Shown here piece after piece: positions 26,927-36,359 of a stretch of DNA of 64,000 nt. The translations under genes and the position numbers were made by a program. This stretch comes from Paenibacillus assamensis DSM 18201 (lineage in GTDB: Bacteria > Bacillota > Bacilli > Paenibacillales > Paenibacillaceae): positions 1 to 64,000 of the forward strand of contig NZ_AULU01000012.1 of NCBI RefSeq assembly GCF_000422445.1. The letters run 5' to 3'. How positions within the stretch are numbered: position 1 is the stretch's first letter; each line of letters begins with the position of its first letter. Under the pieces are notes generated by a model. It had not been told where the DNA came from, did no database searches, and worked only from the letters and a program-made list of their open reading frames with translations.

Positions 26927-29095
26927 ATGAGTAGTATTTTATCCCACATCACTTACAACCCTAAGCAGCAGTCCTACAAGACGAAAGGCAGTATTCAGGT
27001 GTACCGTACCATTGAGATGGTAGAAGAAGAACAAGCGGTTGATAGTATTTTAAGCCGGATTGATGGTGCAAGAGGTGCGCTATATTCTAGTTCTTATGAA
27101 TATCCTGGAAGGTATTCCCGCTGGGATATGGGGTTTGTTCATCCTTCTTTGCAACTGCGTTCATCAGGTCCACGATTCTACATCGAACCATTGAATGAGC
27201 GCGGTGAGGTGCTTGTACCAGCAATTTATCGAGCGCTATTGCAGCTTGATACAATTGAAGTAATAAGAACGGATGAGCGCATCGAAGGCAGCATACTAAG
27301 AACAGATGCTTCTTTTACCGAGGAAGAGCGAACGAGCCAGCCATCGATTTTTCAGGTGTTGCGACAAATTAAGAACTTATTTTACTCTGAAGAGGATTCT
27401 TTCTTAGGCTTGTACGGTGCTTTTGGTTATGATCTCGTATTTCAACTCGAGCCAGTGGCTAGTAAGCACGAACGCCAAGAAGGCGAATCAGAAATTATTC
27501 TATTTCTACCGGATGAGCTAATTGTCGTGGATCACCAGATGTCTTGTGCCTATCGCATGTCGTATGAATTCGAAGTCGATGGACGTATGACTGCTGGGCT
27601 ACCTAGAATCACACCTGCAGTCGCAACCCAACCCACTAACCCAAATATGAATGTTGAATATAAATCAGGAGAGTATGCGGACTTAGTTCGTGTAGCTATT
27701 GAAGAATTTAGAGTTGGCAACATGTTCGAAGTTGTTCCTTCTCAAACACTATATGAGCCTTGTTATGACAGTCCTTCGCAAATCTTTTTGCGGTTAAAGC
27801 AATTGAACCCTAGTCCATATGGGTTTATCGTAAACTTGGGGAACGAGATGCTTGTTGGTTCTTCCCCAGAGATGTATGTCCGCGTTGAAAATGGTCGTGT
27901 CGAGACTTGTCCGATATCAGGTACAATTAAGCGCGGCGGCAATGCCATTGAAGATGCGAACAACATACGTGAACTTCTCAATTCCGCTAAAGATGAAGCT
28001 GAGCTAACTATGTGTACGGACGTTGATCGCAATGACAAATCCCGTATTTGCAAGCCTGGTTCTGTACGAGTGATAGGGCGCAGACAGCTAGAGATGTATT
28101 CTCATCTGATCCATACTGTAGACCATGTCGAAGGCTATTTGGAGCCGCAGTATGATGCGTTGGATGCCTTTATGACCCATATGTGGGCGGTAACCGTGAC
28201 AGGTGCCCCTAAGCGTGCAGCTATTCAATGGATTGAACAGCATGAACAGACGCCTCGTGGCTGGTATGGGGGTGCTGTAGGTGTATACAGCTTCAATGGT
28301 AATTTAAATACAGGCCTTACACTACGCACCATTCGCATCAGAAATGGAATGGCTGAGATTAGAGTTGGTGCTACGTTGTTATACGATTCTATTCCAGAGT
28401 TGGAAGAGGAAGAAACGTTAACAAAGGCTGCGGCACTTGTGAAAGCAATCCGTGGATGGAATCAGAAGCAGGATGCTCCTCCTGCTGAGATTCAAGTAGG
28501 TAAAGGCAAGCGCATTCTACTTGTGGATCATGAAGATTCCTTCGTGCATACGCTAGGGAATTATTTTAAACAGACGGGAGCGGACGTCATTACGTATCGC
28601 TCTTCGGTAGCAAGAGAGCAGCTAACGAAACAGTCCTTTGATCTTGTTGTCTTGTCTCCGGGTCCTGGTAGACCGGAACAATTTCAGTTAAATGAAACAA
28701 TTGAGCTTTGTTTGCAGCACAACATACCGATATTCGGTGTGTGTCTAGGACTGCAAGGTATTGTAGAGTACTTTGGCGGCTCGTTGGGGACACTAGACTA
28801 TCCACAGCATGGCAAGGGTACGGTGCTGGATTTCGTTAAACCATGCCACCTATGGAATGGCCTTGAGAGCGGTGTTGAAGTTAGCCGCTATCATTCGTTA
28901 TACGCTAGTACTGTTCCAACTTGTTTAGATGTGACGGCAATGTCTGAGGATGGGGTCGTCATGGCGGTGCAGCATCATACACTTCCGATTACAGCGGTGC
29001 AGTTCCATCCAGAATCTATTTTATCGCTGCGTCATAATGCAGGCATTCAGATGATTCAGAATGTGGTGGCTTCGTTGTCGACATGTAAGGAATAA
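26927..29095 (+). CDS. trpE(G): Fused anthranilate synthase TrpE-TrpG
   Basis: A single 722-residue protein that makes anthranilate from chorismate and glutamine, the first step of tryptophan synthesis. Residues 1-510 are the TrpE part: YEYPGRYSRWDMGF near the N-terminus, GNMFEVVPSQT, and chorismate-site motifs VGSSPEMYV, CPISGTIKRGG and TVTGAPKRAAIQWI. After a short linker, residues 525-722 are a glutamine amidotransferase with ILLVDHEDSF, nucleophile Cys in FGVCLGLQGI (about 605) and His in VQFHPESIL. The architecture resembles the rhizobial TrpE(G) fusion, unlike the separate TrpE and TrpG of Bacillus. No trpDCFBA genes follow. Control is probably by the TRAP-type leader and SD hairpin upstream. 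Confidence 0.92.
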   Translation: MSSILSHITYNPKQQSYKTKGSIQVYRTIEMVEEEQAVDSILSRIDGARGALYSSSYEYPGRYSRWDMGFVHPSLQLRSSGPRFYIEPLNERGEVLVPAIYRALLQLDTIEVIRTDERIEGSILRTDASFTEEERTSQPSIFQVLRQIKNLFYSEEDSFLGLYGAFGYDLVFQLEPVASKHERQEGESEIILFLPDELIVVDHQMSCAYRMSYEFEVDGRMTAGLPRITPAVATQPTNPNMNVEYKSGEYADLVRVAIEEFRVGNMFEVVPSQTLYEPCYDSPSQIFLRLKQLNPSPYGFIVNLGNEMLVGSSPEMYVRVENGRVETCPISGTIKRGGNAIEDANNIRELLNSAKDEAELTMCTDVDRNDKSRICKPGSVRVIGRRQLEMYSHLIHTVDHVEGYLEPQYDALDAFMTHMWAVTVTGAPKRAAIQWIEQHEQTPRGWYGGAVGVYSFNGNLNTGLTLRTIRIRNGMAEIRVGATLLYDSIPELEEEETLTKAAALVKAIRGWNQKQDAPPAEIQVGKGKRILLVDHEDSFVHTLGNYFKQTGADVITYRSSVAREQLTKQSFDLVVLSPGPGRPEQFQLNETIELCLQHNIPIFGVCLGLQGIVEYFGGSLGTLDYPQHGKGTVLDFVKPCHLWNGLESGVEVSRYHSLYASTVPTCLDVTAMSEDGVVMAVQHHTLPITAVQFHPESILSLRHNAGIQMIQNVVASLSTCKE

Positions 29096-29195
29096 GAGTT
29101 CTCCTCTCAAACTGCGTTCTCAATATAAGGCGAATTGAGTTGTAGAAGCAGTTTGTAAGTATATGCATGTACATTTGTAAGTTGAAGATCGTCAG

Positions 29196-29246
29196 AGTGC
29201 TGAGGCAAGGGGAACGGAATGAACCTCTTGTTTCAGCACTTTTTTG
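29196..29246 (+). terminator. Rho-independent terminator after trpE(G)
   Basis: An outer stem AGTGCTGA / TTCAGCACT with an inner CAAGGGG / CCTCTTG pairing is followed by a T run. Confidence 0.85.
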
Positions 29247-29328
29247 TTAGTTATTATAGTATATAAGTGTTTAATAAAGTAAAGCTCTCGGCAATATTGA
29301 AATTGTTGAAGGTTAGGAGTGTTTTTAG

Positions 29329-30450
29329 GTGGGGCTGGAGCATGTTCCTTACATTGTAATGGATTTTAACCAAGAAACGTTAGTATTTGAGCATCCTTTG
29401 CAAGTATTGCAAGCTAATCAAATCGAAGAAGTGGAAGCTATTTTTGAGCAAGTGCAATTAGCTATGAAGCAAGAGAAATATGTGGTTGGTTATGTCTCTT
29501 ATGAAAGTTCGCCAGCTTTCCATACACATTATAAAGTAAATGCGACCCATAGCGATTTTCCTTTAGTATGGTTCGGTATATATGACAAACCATCGGTGGT
29601 AAAGCCGCATCAGCAGCAGCCTTATCAGGTGTCAGAATGGAGGTCATCTACAGATTATGGTCGGTATGAGGACGGTATTAAACAAATACATAATGCCATA
29701 GCAAGTGGGGATACCTATCAAGTTAACTATACAATCCGGTTCCACTCTGAATTTGAGGGTGACGACCGCTCGTATTATGAGCATCTGAAGGCGGCGCAAA
29801 ACGGGAATTATTCCGCGTATTTCAATTTAGGACGTTATCGGATTTTATCGGTTTCGCCTGAACTGTTTTTCCGTTGGGACGGAGAAACCATTGTGACGAA
29901 ACCGATGAAGGGAACGGCGCCGCGCGGAATCGGAATAGCTGATGAACAGCAAAAAGAGGAATTGGCTGCTTCTGAGAAGAACCGAGCAGAAAACTTGATG
30001 ATTGTCGATTTACTTCGCAATGATATTAGCAAAATCGCTGCTGTTGGTTCTGTGAAAGTTCCAAAATTATTCGAAATTGAGCCGTATCCAACGGTGTATC
30101 AGATGACATCTACAGTGGAAGCAAAGACAAAACCGAATACAACGTTATTCGAACTGTTTTGCGCGATGTTCCCATGCGGATCGATTACAGGTGCGCCAAA
30201 GATCAGTACCATGCAAATTATTGATTCGCTAGAGGACGAGCCTCGTCATATTTATTGCGGCGCGATTGGGCTGATTACACCTGATCAACAAGTGTTGTTC
30301 AACGTAGCAATTCGTACGGTTTTAATCGATAAGGAGACGCAGCAGGCTGTGTATGGTGTTGGTGGAGGCATCACGTGGGATTCCACGGTGGCAGATGAAT
30401 TCGAGGAAGTTATGACCAAGTCTAAGGTGTTATCTTATCGGAATGAGTGA
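29329..30450 (+). CDS. pabB: Aminodeoxychorismate synthase component I (PabB-like)
   Basis: A 373-residue member of the chorismate-binding family, with GDTYQVNYTIRF, VSPELFFRW, TKPMKGTAPRG, AENLMIVDLLRNDI and CGSITGAPKISTMQII. The TKPMKGTAPRG version, with Lys where TrpE has Thr or Ala, is typical of PabB and indicates 4-amino-4-deoxychorismate synthesis for folate. It is about 100 residues shorter at the N-terminus than Bacillus PabB, like stand-alone or PabC-fused variants. The start is GTG with AGGAG nine bases upstream. No pabA or pabC is adjacent, so the glutaminase partner must come from elsewhere. It has its own intergenic start region after the trpE(G) terminator. Confidence 0.87.
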   Translation: MGLEHVPYIVMDFNQETLVFEHPLQVLQANQIEEVEAIFEQVQLAMKQEKYVVGYVSYESSPAFHTHYKVNATHSDFPLVWFGIYDKPSVVKPHQQQPYQVSEWRSSTDYGRYEDGIKQIHNAIASGDTYQVNYTIRFHSEFEGDDRSYYEHLKAAQNGNYSAYFNLGRYRILSVSPELFFRWDGETIVTKPMKGTAPRGIGIADEQQKEELAASEKNRAENLMIVDLLRNDISKIAAVGSVKVPKLFEIEPYPTVYQMTSTVEAKTKPNTTLFELFCAMFPCGSITGAPKISTMQIIDSLEDEPRHIYCGAIGLITPDQQVLFNVAIRTVLIDKETQQAVYGVGGGITWDSTVADEFEEVMTKSKVLSYRNE

Positions 30451-30567
30451 AGCGGTAAAAAAATGAGAAATTAGAGCAATGATTTTCATAGCTGGGTGCA
30501 ACATTTTCCTTCTTCTCGCGTTTAGGAGACAAGAATTATAAACAATTTACACTTGGAGGGGTTTGTT

Positions 30568-31314
30568 ATGCATCAACTTTGGAAGCGAACTATGGTAGCC
30601 GTGGCACTAAGTGCCGCATTATTTGTAACTTCTGTGCAGCTTCAGCCGGGTACGGCTTCTGCCGCTGTCACTACAGATGCGAACAGAAACGTTATTTCCG
30701 TTACAGGTCAAGCTACGCTTGAGGTAGATCCCGATATTGCGTACGTGATATTGGGCGTAGTTACAAAAGCTAACAAAGCGGACGAGGCTCAGAAGCTTAA
30801 TGCTGAGAAGTTCGACAAAGTGAAAAAAGCACTAACGAGTCATGGTGTAGATAACAAAGATGTTAAGACGGTGCAGTTTAGTGTTCAGCCACAATACTCC
30901 TATAAAGACAATCAGGAACCTAAAATAGTAGGTTATGAGGCGAGACATCAAGTAAAAGTAAACTACCGCAAATTGAATCAATTAGGCGAGCTTGTCGATG
31001 CTGCATCTAAAGCAGGGGCAAATGATATTTCTAATATTTCATTTGGTATCGAGAACACTGAGAGCTTAGAGCTGCAAGCTTTAGAAAAAGCTGTGGCGAA
31101 TGGTACGAAAAAGGCTCAGGCATTAGCAAAAGCGAGTGGTCGTCAGCTTGGCCAAGTAACTACAATTTCAGAATCAGGCAGTGATTTCTCCATACCACGA
31201 ATAGCTGTAGCTGAAATGGCTCATGACAATATGGCTAAGGTGGCGCCAAGTGCTCCTCAAGCAGGTCAGGTCAAAATACAAATAAATGTGCAGTTGCAAT
31301 TCGAGCTCAAATAA
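30568..31314 (+). CDS. Exported SIMPL-domain protein
   Basis: A 248-residue protein with an N-terminal signal peptide (residues 1-36, ending around TASAAVTT) and a SIMPL domain (formerly DUF541), seen in NVISVTGQATLEVDPDIAYV, the region KVKKALTSHGVDNKDVKT, and YKDNQEPKIVGYEARHQVKV. The family is found in outer-membrane or exported proteins, with roles proposed in stress response, but no clear biochemical function. ATG 30568 follows GGAGGGG by 6 bases; a TTG at 30553 would overlap that RBS. It has its own terminator. Confidence 0.85.
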   Translation: MHQLWKRTMVAVALSAALFVTSVQLQPGTASAAVTTDANRNVISVTGQATLEVDPDIAYVILGVVTKANKADEAQKLNAEKFDKVKKALTSHGVDNKDVKTVQFSVQPQYSYKDNQEPKIVGYEARHQVKVNYRKLNQLGELVDAASKAGANDISNISFGIENTESLELQALEKAVANGTKKAQALAKASGRQLGQVTTISESGSDFSIPRIAVAEMAHDNMAKVAPSAPQAGQVKIQINVQLQFELK

Positions 31315-31338
31315 CAAATCCATTACGAATCAAAAAAC

Positions 31339-31379
31339 GAACCGCTTATGAGTGTCAACTCAATGGGCGGTTCATTTTT
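31339..31379 (+). terminator. Rho-independent terminator after the SIMPL gene
   Basis: GAACCGC and GCGGTTC frame an inner TGAGT/ACTCA stem, followed by ATTTTTG. Confidence 0.8.
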
Positions 31380-31493
31380 GGGCATTTTTCCGTTAAAATA
31401 CAGGATAGTTAGCCGTTTTATGGGATAAAAACGTTATTTACGTGAAATTTCACGTATGGATATGTCGAAATTACGTAAAACTAGTTGTAACAG

Positions 31494-31573
31494 TTGTCAA
31501 AACGATGTATATTGAATATGCAAAAAATTAATGTACACTTTGGGAGCCATACCAATGGATATGGCTTTTTTTT
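31494..31573 (+). promoter_or_regulatory. Promoter followed by a terminator-like hairpin upstream of potA
   Basis: TTGTCA, 17 bases, TATGCA (31517-31522) make a good promoter. About 20 bases after the expected start, AGCCATA / TATGGCT with an 8-base loop runs into a T run at 31566-31573. The order promoter-terminator-gene suggests premature termination in the potA leader, or a very short RNA. No ligand-binding fold is obvious between them. Confidence 0.45.
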
Positions 31574-31625
31574 ATGATATAACTATTTACGTTGTCTACG
31601 GATGACGGGAAAGGGTTGATTAATT

Positions 31626-32594
31626 ATGATTCATCTGGAAAATGTAGAAAAGCATTTTGCCGGGCAACCCGTTGTGCATCCCCTGTCTCTGACAATTGAT
31701 GAGGGGGAGTTTCTGACACTGCTCGGTCCGAGCGGATGCGGGAAAACGACGATACTTCGTATGATTGCCGGTTTTGAACAACCATCTTCAGGCGTGATCC
31801 GTCTTGATGGAGAAGATGTAACACAATTGCCGCCGAATAAGCGAAACTTAAACTTAGTATTTCAACATTATGCGCTCTTCCCCCATATGACGGTGGAGGA
31901 GAATATTGCGTTTGGTCTGAAAATGAAAAAGATCGACGCTGCTGAGCAGCGCGTTCGTATAGAAGAGGCAATTCGTCTGACGCAGCTTACAGCTCTTGCA
32001 AAGCGTTATCCGCATCAGCTTTCTGGTGGACAACAACAGCGTGTAGCGATCGCCCGTGCGATTGCGAACAAGCCAAAAGTTCTTTTGCTGGATGAGCCGT
32101 TGGGTGCGCTTGATCTACAGCTTCGCAAAAACTTGCAGGCTGAGCTGAAGCAATTGCAGCGCAGTTTGGGCATTACGTTTGTCTATGTTACACATGATCA
32201 AGAAGAAGCAATGATGATGTCTGATCGTATTGTCATCATGAATGCAGGGCGCATTGAAATGATAGGCTCGCCTCGCGAAGTGTATGAACGCCCGGAGACG
32301 TTGTTTGCAGCTACTTTCATTGGAGAGAATAACATATTCCATGAAGAAGAGCGTTTATATACGGTTCGTCCAGAAAAGGTTCGTGTTAGCGAGCAACTGG
32401 AAGGGGCACGTAAACAAGGCATTATTCAAGATATTTTGTATTTAGGTAATATTCATAAGCTGATTGTTCACTTGGATGATGAGCAAACATCGGTGACTAG
32501 TGCATTAGACTTCACAGATATTCGTGAGTGGAAGCTTGGACAGCAAGTAGGGCTGCACTGGAACGAACAGGATGAGGTGACAGTCGGTCGATGA
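31626..32594 (+). CDS. potA: Spermidine/putrescine importer ATP-binding protein
   Basis: The 322-residue ATPase of a polyamine ABC importer. It has Walker A GPSGCGKTT, FQHYALFPHMTVEENIAFGL with the Q-loop, signature LSGGQQQRVAIARAIA, Walker B VLLLDEPLGALD and the switch His in YVTHDQEEAM. A short C-terminal TOBE-like region follows (TVRPEKVRVSE); it is some 50 residues shorter than Escherichia coli PotA. The stop overlaps potB by four bases. It shares motif style with, but is clearly distinct from, the MsmX-type ATPase at 2.7 kb. The downstream genes for two permeases and a binding protein fix the polyamine assignment. Confidence 0.93.
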   Translation: MIHLENVEKHFAGQPVVHPLSLTIDEGEFLTLLGPSGCGKTTILRMIAGFEQPSSGVIRLDGEDVTQLPPNKRNLNLVFQHYALFPHMTVEENIAFGLKMKKIDAAEQRVRIEEAIRLTQLTALAKRYPHQLSGGQQQRVAIARAIANKPKVLLLDEPLGALDLQLRKNLQAELKQLQRSLGITFVYVTHDQEEAMMMSDRIVIMNAGRIEMIGSPREVYERPETLFAATFIGENNIFHEEERLYTVRPEKVRVSEQLEGARKQGIIQDILYLGNIHKLIVHLDDEQTSVTSALDFTDIREWKLGQQVGLHWNEQDEVTVGR

Positions 32595-33445
32595 ATAAAC
32601 GTACCTTCGGCCTTGTTGCACCTGTCGTATTGTGGCTGTCCTTGTTTCTCATTATTCCGATGGCTGCTGTCGTTGTTGTTTCATTTATGCAGCGGGATAA
32701 TTTGGGGAATATTATTTGGAACTTTAACTTTGATAATTATGCTCGGTTCTTTGATCCGCTGTATTTGGGTATTTATTGGGATACGATCTGGGTATCGCTT
32801 ATATCGACCGTACTCTGTTTATTGTTGAGCTATCCGTTGGCTTACTATATTACGACGGTCAGCGCCCGTGCACAGAAGCTATGGCTTATCGCGATTACGA
32901 TACCATTCTGGATTAACTTTCTTATTCGTACGTATGCATGGGTCATCCTGCTTCGCACGCAAGGTGTAGTGAACTCGTTATTACTTGATATTGGGCTTAT
33001 ACAGGAGCCGTTGCAATTGCTGTACACGGATGGAGCTGTAATTCTCGGAATGGTTTACACCTTCATTCCCTATATGGTACTGCCCATCTATGTTGCGTTG
33101 GAGCAAATGGATAAGCGTTTGTTGGAAGCTGCAAGCGACCTGGGCGCAAGTCGTTGGAAGTCATTCTGGCATATTACGTTGCCACAAACAAAGACTGGTA
33201 TTATGACCGGCAGTGTGCTTGTATTTGTTACGACAACGGGGATGTTTGTTATATCCGATATTCTCGGTGGCGCGAAGTCACAAATGCTTAGTAACATTAT
33301 TCAAAATCAATTTCTTGGGGCGCGCGACTGGCCGTTCGGCTCAGCGCTATCGGTTATTTTTATTATTAGCTCGATGATTATTATCGGTCTCTTTAATCGT
33401 GCGATGCGTTCCAAGTATGATGCGGCGAGGGAGGCGAAAGCATGA
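32591..33445 (+). CDS. potB: Spermidine/putrescine importer permease B
   Basis: A 284-residue integral membrane protein with six predicted helices, starting with LVAPVVLWLSLFLIIPMAAV. The EAA loop ASDLGASRWKSFWHITLPQT (about residues 178-197) is the contact site for PotA. It forms the transmembrane pore with PotC. It overlaps both neighbours by four bases, which implies translational coupling through potA-potB-potC. Confidence 0.94.
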   Translation: MNKRTFGLVAPVVLWLSLFLIIPMAAVVVVSFMQRDNLGNIIWNFNFDNYARFFDPLYLGIYWDTIWVSLISTVLCLLLSYPLAYYITTVSARAQKLWLIAITIPFWINFLIRTYAWVILLRTQGVVNSLLLDIGLIQEPLQLLYTDGAVILGMVYTFIPYMVLPIYVALEQMDKRLLEAASDLGASRWKSFWHITLPQTKTGIMTGSVLVFVTTTGMFVISDILGGAKSQMLSNIIQNQFLGARDWPFGSALSVIFIISSMIIIGLFNRAMRSKYDAAREAKA

Positions 33446-34254
33446 TGACGGCACAGTCGAAAAGGAAACATCCGTTATTGTCGATCCACTCCTTTTTAAT
33501 GCTCGCTTTTATTTATATTCCTGTGCTGCTTATTGTCGTGTTCTCGTTTAACGATTCACGGATGAGCACCAATTGGAGCGGCTTCACATTTGACTGGTAC
33601 ATTAAGTTGTTCCAGAACGATAATGTGATGACGGCTGTAAAGAACAGCCTGTTTATCGCGTTCGTCTCAACAATCGTTTCAACCGTCTTAGGTACGATGG
33701 TCGCGTTGGCGATTCGCAAGATGCAGCATAAGAAGACATTGAACAGCTTGCTGTATTTGCCGATTATCGTTCCTGATATCATTATGGGTTTATCGCTGTT
33801 GATTTTGTTCAGTCAGCTAAAATTTGACCTCGGCAAAACAACAGTTATTATTGCGCATATTACCTTTAGTATCTCTTATGTATATGTTATTGTCAGTTCA
33901 CGCTTAGCGAACTTGGGTAAGCAATGGGAAGAGGCTGCGGCAGATCTAGGGGCAACACCTTGGCAGACGTTCCGTCATGTAACATTGCCAACGATCTGGC
34001 CTGGTATTATTGCCGGAGCGCTCATTGCGTTCACGCTGTCAATCGACGACTTTATGATTAGCTATTTTGTGGCGGGGCCAGAATCATCAACCCTTCCAAT
34101 ATATATTTACAGCTCGGTGAAACGTGGTATCTCTCCGGAGATTAATGCGTTATGTACGATTCTAATCGTACTTAGTGTGACGCTAATTGTTGCGGCGCAA
34201 TGGCTTGTTAACCGTGGTAATGGTGATAAGCGCGGTAATATGCTGCCATTCTAA
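33442..34254 (+). CDS. potC: Spermidine/putrescine importer permease C
   Basis: A 270-residue membrane protein that pairs with PotB. It has the N-terminal helix FLMLAFIYIPVLLIVVFSFN followed by an EAA loop, AAADLGATPWQTFRHVTLPT (about residues 171-190), and an FTLSIDDFMISYFVAGP segment characteristic of the PotC/PotH branch. Its start overlaps the potB stop. The potD gene begins 102 bases downstream. Confidence 0.94.
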   Translation: MMTAQSKRKHPLLSIHSFLMLAFIYIPVLLIVVFSFNDSRMSTNWSGFTFDWYIKLFQNDNVMTAVKNSLFIAFVSTIVSTVLGTMVALAIRKMQHKKTLNSLLYLPIIVPDIIMGLSLLILFSQLKFDLGKTTVIIAHITFSISYVYVIVSSRLANLGKQWEEAAADLGATPWQTFRHVTLPTIWPGIIAGALIAFTLSIDDFMISYFVAGPESSTLPIYIYSSVKRGISPEINALCTILIVLSVTLIVAAQWLVNRGNGDKRGNMLPF

Positions 34255-34356
34255 TACTATGATTAGGTGATTCGAGCTGCTAGTGTATGCAGATGGGAAA
34301 TCATCAGGCACTAAATTAAGTAACAAAAGTTACGGATCAGAAAGGGGTATTTTGAA

Positions 34357-35403
34357 TTGAACAAAAAATGGATTGCACTTTTATTGACAGGAATATTGGC
34401 ACTTACGGTTCTATCCGGTTGTACAGGCGGTTCCTCCCAGCCCACATTGAATTTGTATGGGTGGGCAGATAATTTTGATCCAAAAATGATAGAGAAGTTT
34501 GAAAAAGAAAACAATGTGAAGGTCAACTATACGTACTTCGCAAACAATGAAGAGTTGTTGGCAAAGATCAAAGCGGGTGGTGCTAACTACGACTTGATCC
34601 AGCCATCCGATTACATGGTTGCAACGATGGTGCAGCAAGGTTTGTTGGAAGAGTTGAATAAGGATAACATTCCTAACTTCAAGCATTTGGCTGATAAGTT
34701 CAAGAACCCTGAGTATGATCCAGACAATAAGCATTCGGTAACGTATATGTCCGGTGTTACAGGTATTGCGTACAATAAGAAGTACATCAAAGAGGCGCCA
34801 GATAGCTGGGAAGATCTTTGGAATCCAGCTTACAAAGGAAAAGTGCTATTGCTAGATGACAACCGTGAAGTGATCGGTATGGCTTTGAAAAAAGCTGGCA
34901 AGTCCAACAGCTCTCGCGATGATGCAGAGATCAATGCAGCTGTGGACGATCTGCGTAAGCTCGTTCCTAACGTATTGGCATTCGATACAGACAGCATTAA
35001 GCAGAAAATGATTCAAGAAGAGGCTTGGATTGGAACACTATGGTCTGGTGACGCTGCATTCGCAGCTGCTGAAAATCCAGATATCGCTTATGTTGTACCA
35101 AAGGAAGGCAGCACGATCTTCTCTGATAACTTCGCTATCCCTAAAGGAGCGAAAAATAAAGAGTTGGCAGAAAAATTCATCAACTTTATGATGGATCCTC
35201 AAAACAGTGCAACGAACTATGAAGCTATCGGCTACAGCAATCCAATTGCAGCAGCGAAGCCATATCATAGCAAGGAATACAACGAGAACCCGATGATCAA
35301 CCTAACGGACGAGGAAATGAATCGTACGGAGTGGTTGGCTGACGTAGGCGACAAGATTCAATTGTATGACCGCCTTTGGACGGAATTGAAGAGCGGCCAA
35401 TAA
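34357..35403 (+). CDS. potD: Polyamine-binding lipoprotein
   Basis: The extracellular solute-binding protein of the importer, 348 residues, anchored by a lipidated cysteine. The signal has a lipobox LSGC at about residue 21, so the Lgt at 7.3 kb would act on it. The mature domain starts LNLYGWADNFDPKMIEKFEK and has family segments YDLIQPSDYMVATM, GVTGIAYNKKYI and a late DNFAIPKGAKNKELAEKFIN. The start is TTG, with AAAGGGG upstream; no in-frame ATG is near. Putrescine versus spermidine preference cannot be told. Confidence 0.93.
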   Translation: MNKKWIALLLTGILALTVLSGCTGGSSQPTLNLYGWADNFDPKMIEKFEKENNVKVNYTYFANNEELLAKIKAGGANYDLIQPSDYMVATMVQQGLLEELNKDNIPNFKHLADKFKNPEYDPDNKHSVTYMSGVTGIAYNKKYIKEAPDSWEDLWNPAYKGKVLLLDDNREVIGMALKKAGKSNSSRDDAEINAAVDDLRKLVPNVLAFDTDSIKQKMIQEEAWIGTLWSGDAAFAAAENPDIAYVVPKEGSTIFSDNFAIPKGAKNKELAEKFINFMMDPQNSATNYEAIGYSNPIAAAKPYHSKEYNENPMINLTDEEMNRTEWLADVGDKIQLYDRLWTELKSGQ

Positions 35404-35427
35404 GCTTTGAAGCAAATATAAATAGTG

Positions 35428-35475
35428 AAAGACACATCCGATCAATGGAGAACATTGAAAGGGTGTGTCTTTTTA
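35428..35475 (+). terminator. Rho-independent terminator of the pot operon
   Basis: AAAGACACATCC and GGGTGTGTCTTTT form a stem of about 12 pairs around a 21-base loop, with a T run. Confidence 0.8.
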
Positions 35476-35589
35476 TTTACATGGATATAGAAAAATCCCA
35501 GCAGTGACAATTGTGTGGTTTCATATATAATAGAATGAAAAGGATAAAGTATCCATATTTTTGAAGGTGCTTATGGAAGGAGCGTTACC

Positions 35590-36126
35590 ATGACTCAACT
35601 ATTATTAATATCAGGAAGTCCCCGTAAAGGTTCTAATTCTAGCAAGGTCATACGCCATGTGCAGCAACAATTAGAGGCAGCCGGCGCTACTTGCAAAGTG
35701 TTCGATCTCAACACGGATAAGCTTCCACTTTATGAGTATGATCAGTCTCAGTATGAACTTGAGATCGTGCGTAAGCTGGTACAACAAGTTCATGAGGCAG
35801 ATGGCTATGTTATCTGTACGCCAGAATATCATGGAGCAATGAGTGGAGCTTTGAAGAACGCTCTCGACTTTCTGGGTGGAAAGGACTTTTCCGGGAAGCC
35901 GTGCGCGATTGCTGCGACAGCTGGTGGGGGCAAGGGTGGCATTAACGCATTGAATAACTTGAGAACGGTTCTGCGTTCCTTGTATGTGAACACGCTGCCT
36001 AATCAAATTATCGCTGATCCGAACGTGTTTAACGAAGAGGGTCAAGTTACGGAAGAGCGCACAGCTAACGGGTTAGGTTTGCTTGCAGAGCAATTGATTG
36101 CTGAAGTAAAACTGCGTAAATCATAG
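35590..36126 (+). CDS. azr: NADPH-dependent FMN reductase / azoreductase
   Basis: A 178-residue flavodoxin-fold oxidoreductase. The FMN-phosphate loop is ISGSPRKGSNSS (residues 7-18). The segment TPEYHGAMSGALKNALDFLG and the following TAGGGKGGINALNNLRTVLR match what I recall of Bacillus azoreductase YhdA/Azr closely. It would reduce FMN, azo dyes or quinones with NADPH as a soluble dimer. GAAGGAG precedes the ATG. It stands alone between the pot operon and the lanthipeptide block. Confidence 0.87.
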   Translation: MTQLLLISGSPRKGSNSSKVIRHVQQQLEAAGATCKVFDLNTDKLPLYEYDQSQYELEIVRKLVQQVHEADGYVICTPEYHGAMSGALKNALDFLGGKDFSGKPCAIAATAGGGKGGINALNNLRTVLRSLYVNTLPNQIIADPNVFNEEGQVTEERTANGLGLLAEQLIAEVKLRKS

Positions 36127-36359
36127 AGAAAATAGGGATATAAGTCGTCCAGTCTGATTTTATCTGATTTTAAGGTTTCGCTCAGATTCGTTTAATCTAG
36201 TAACGTTATTCTGATAGTGGACCGAATGACAGATGAGTAGAGCAAAGGAGGGCTGCCGCACGACTTCATAACCTTGACACAACGGCTTGTCCGTTGAACA
36301 AGGAGTATCCGTTTCATCTTTTCTCATGGTTTACAGTTTACCCCTAGAACATATATATG
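36127..36359. other. Intergenic region, possible small RNA
   Basis: No coding frame with an RBS is seen. A nested hairpin at about 36271-36302 (CCTTG / CAAGG outside, AACGG / CCGTT inside) lies ahead of the strong terminator at 36360. This could be the long 3' UTR of azr or a separate small RNA. Confidence 0.3.
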
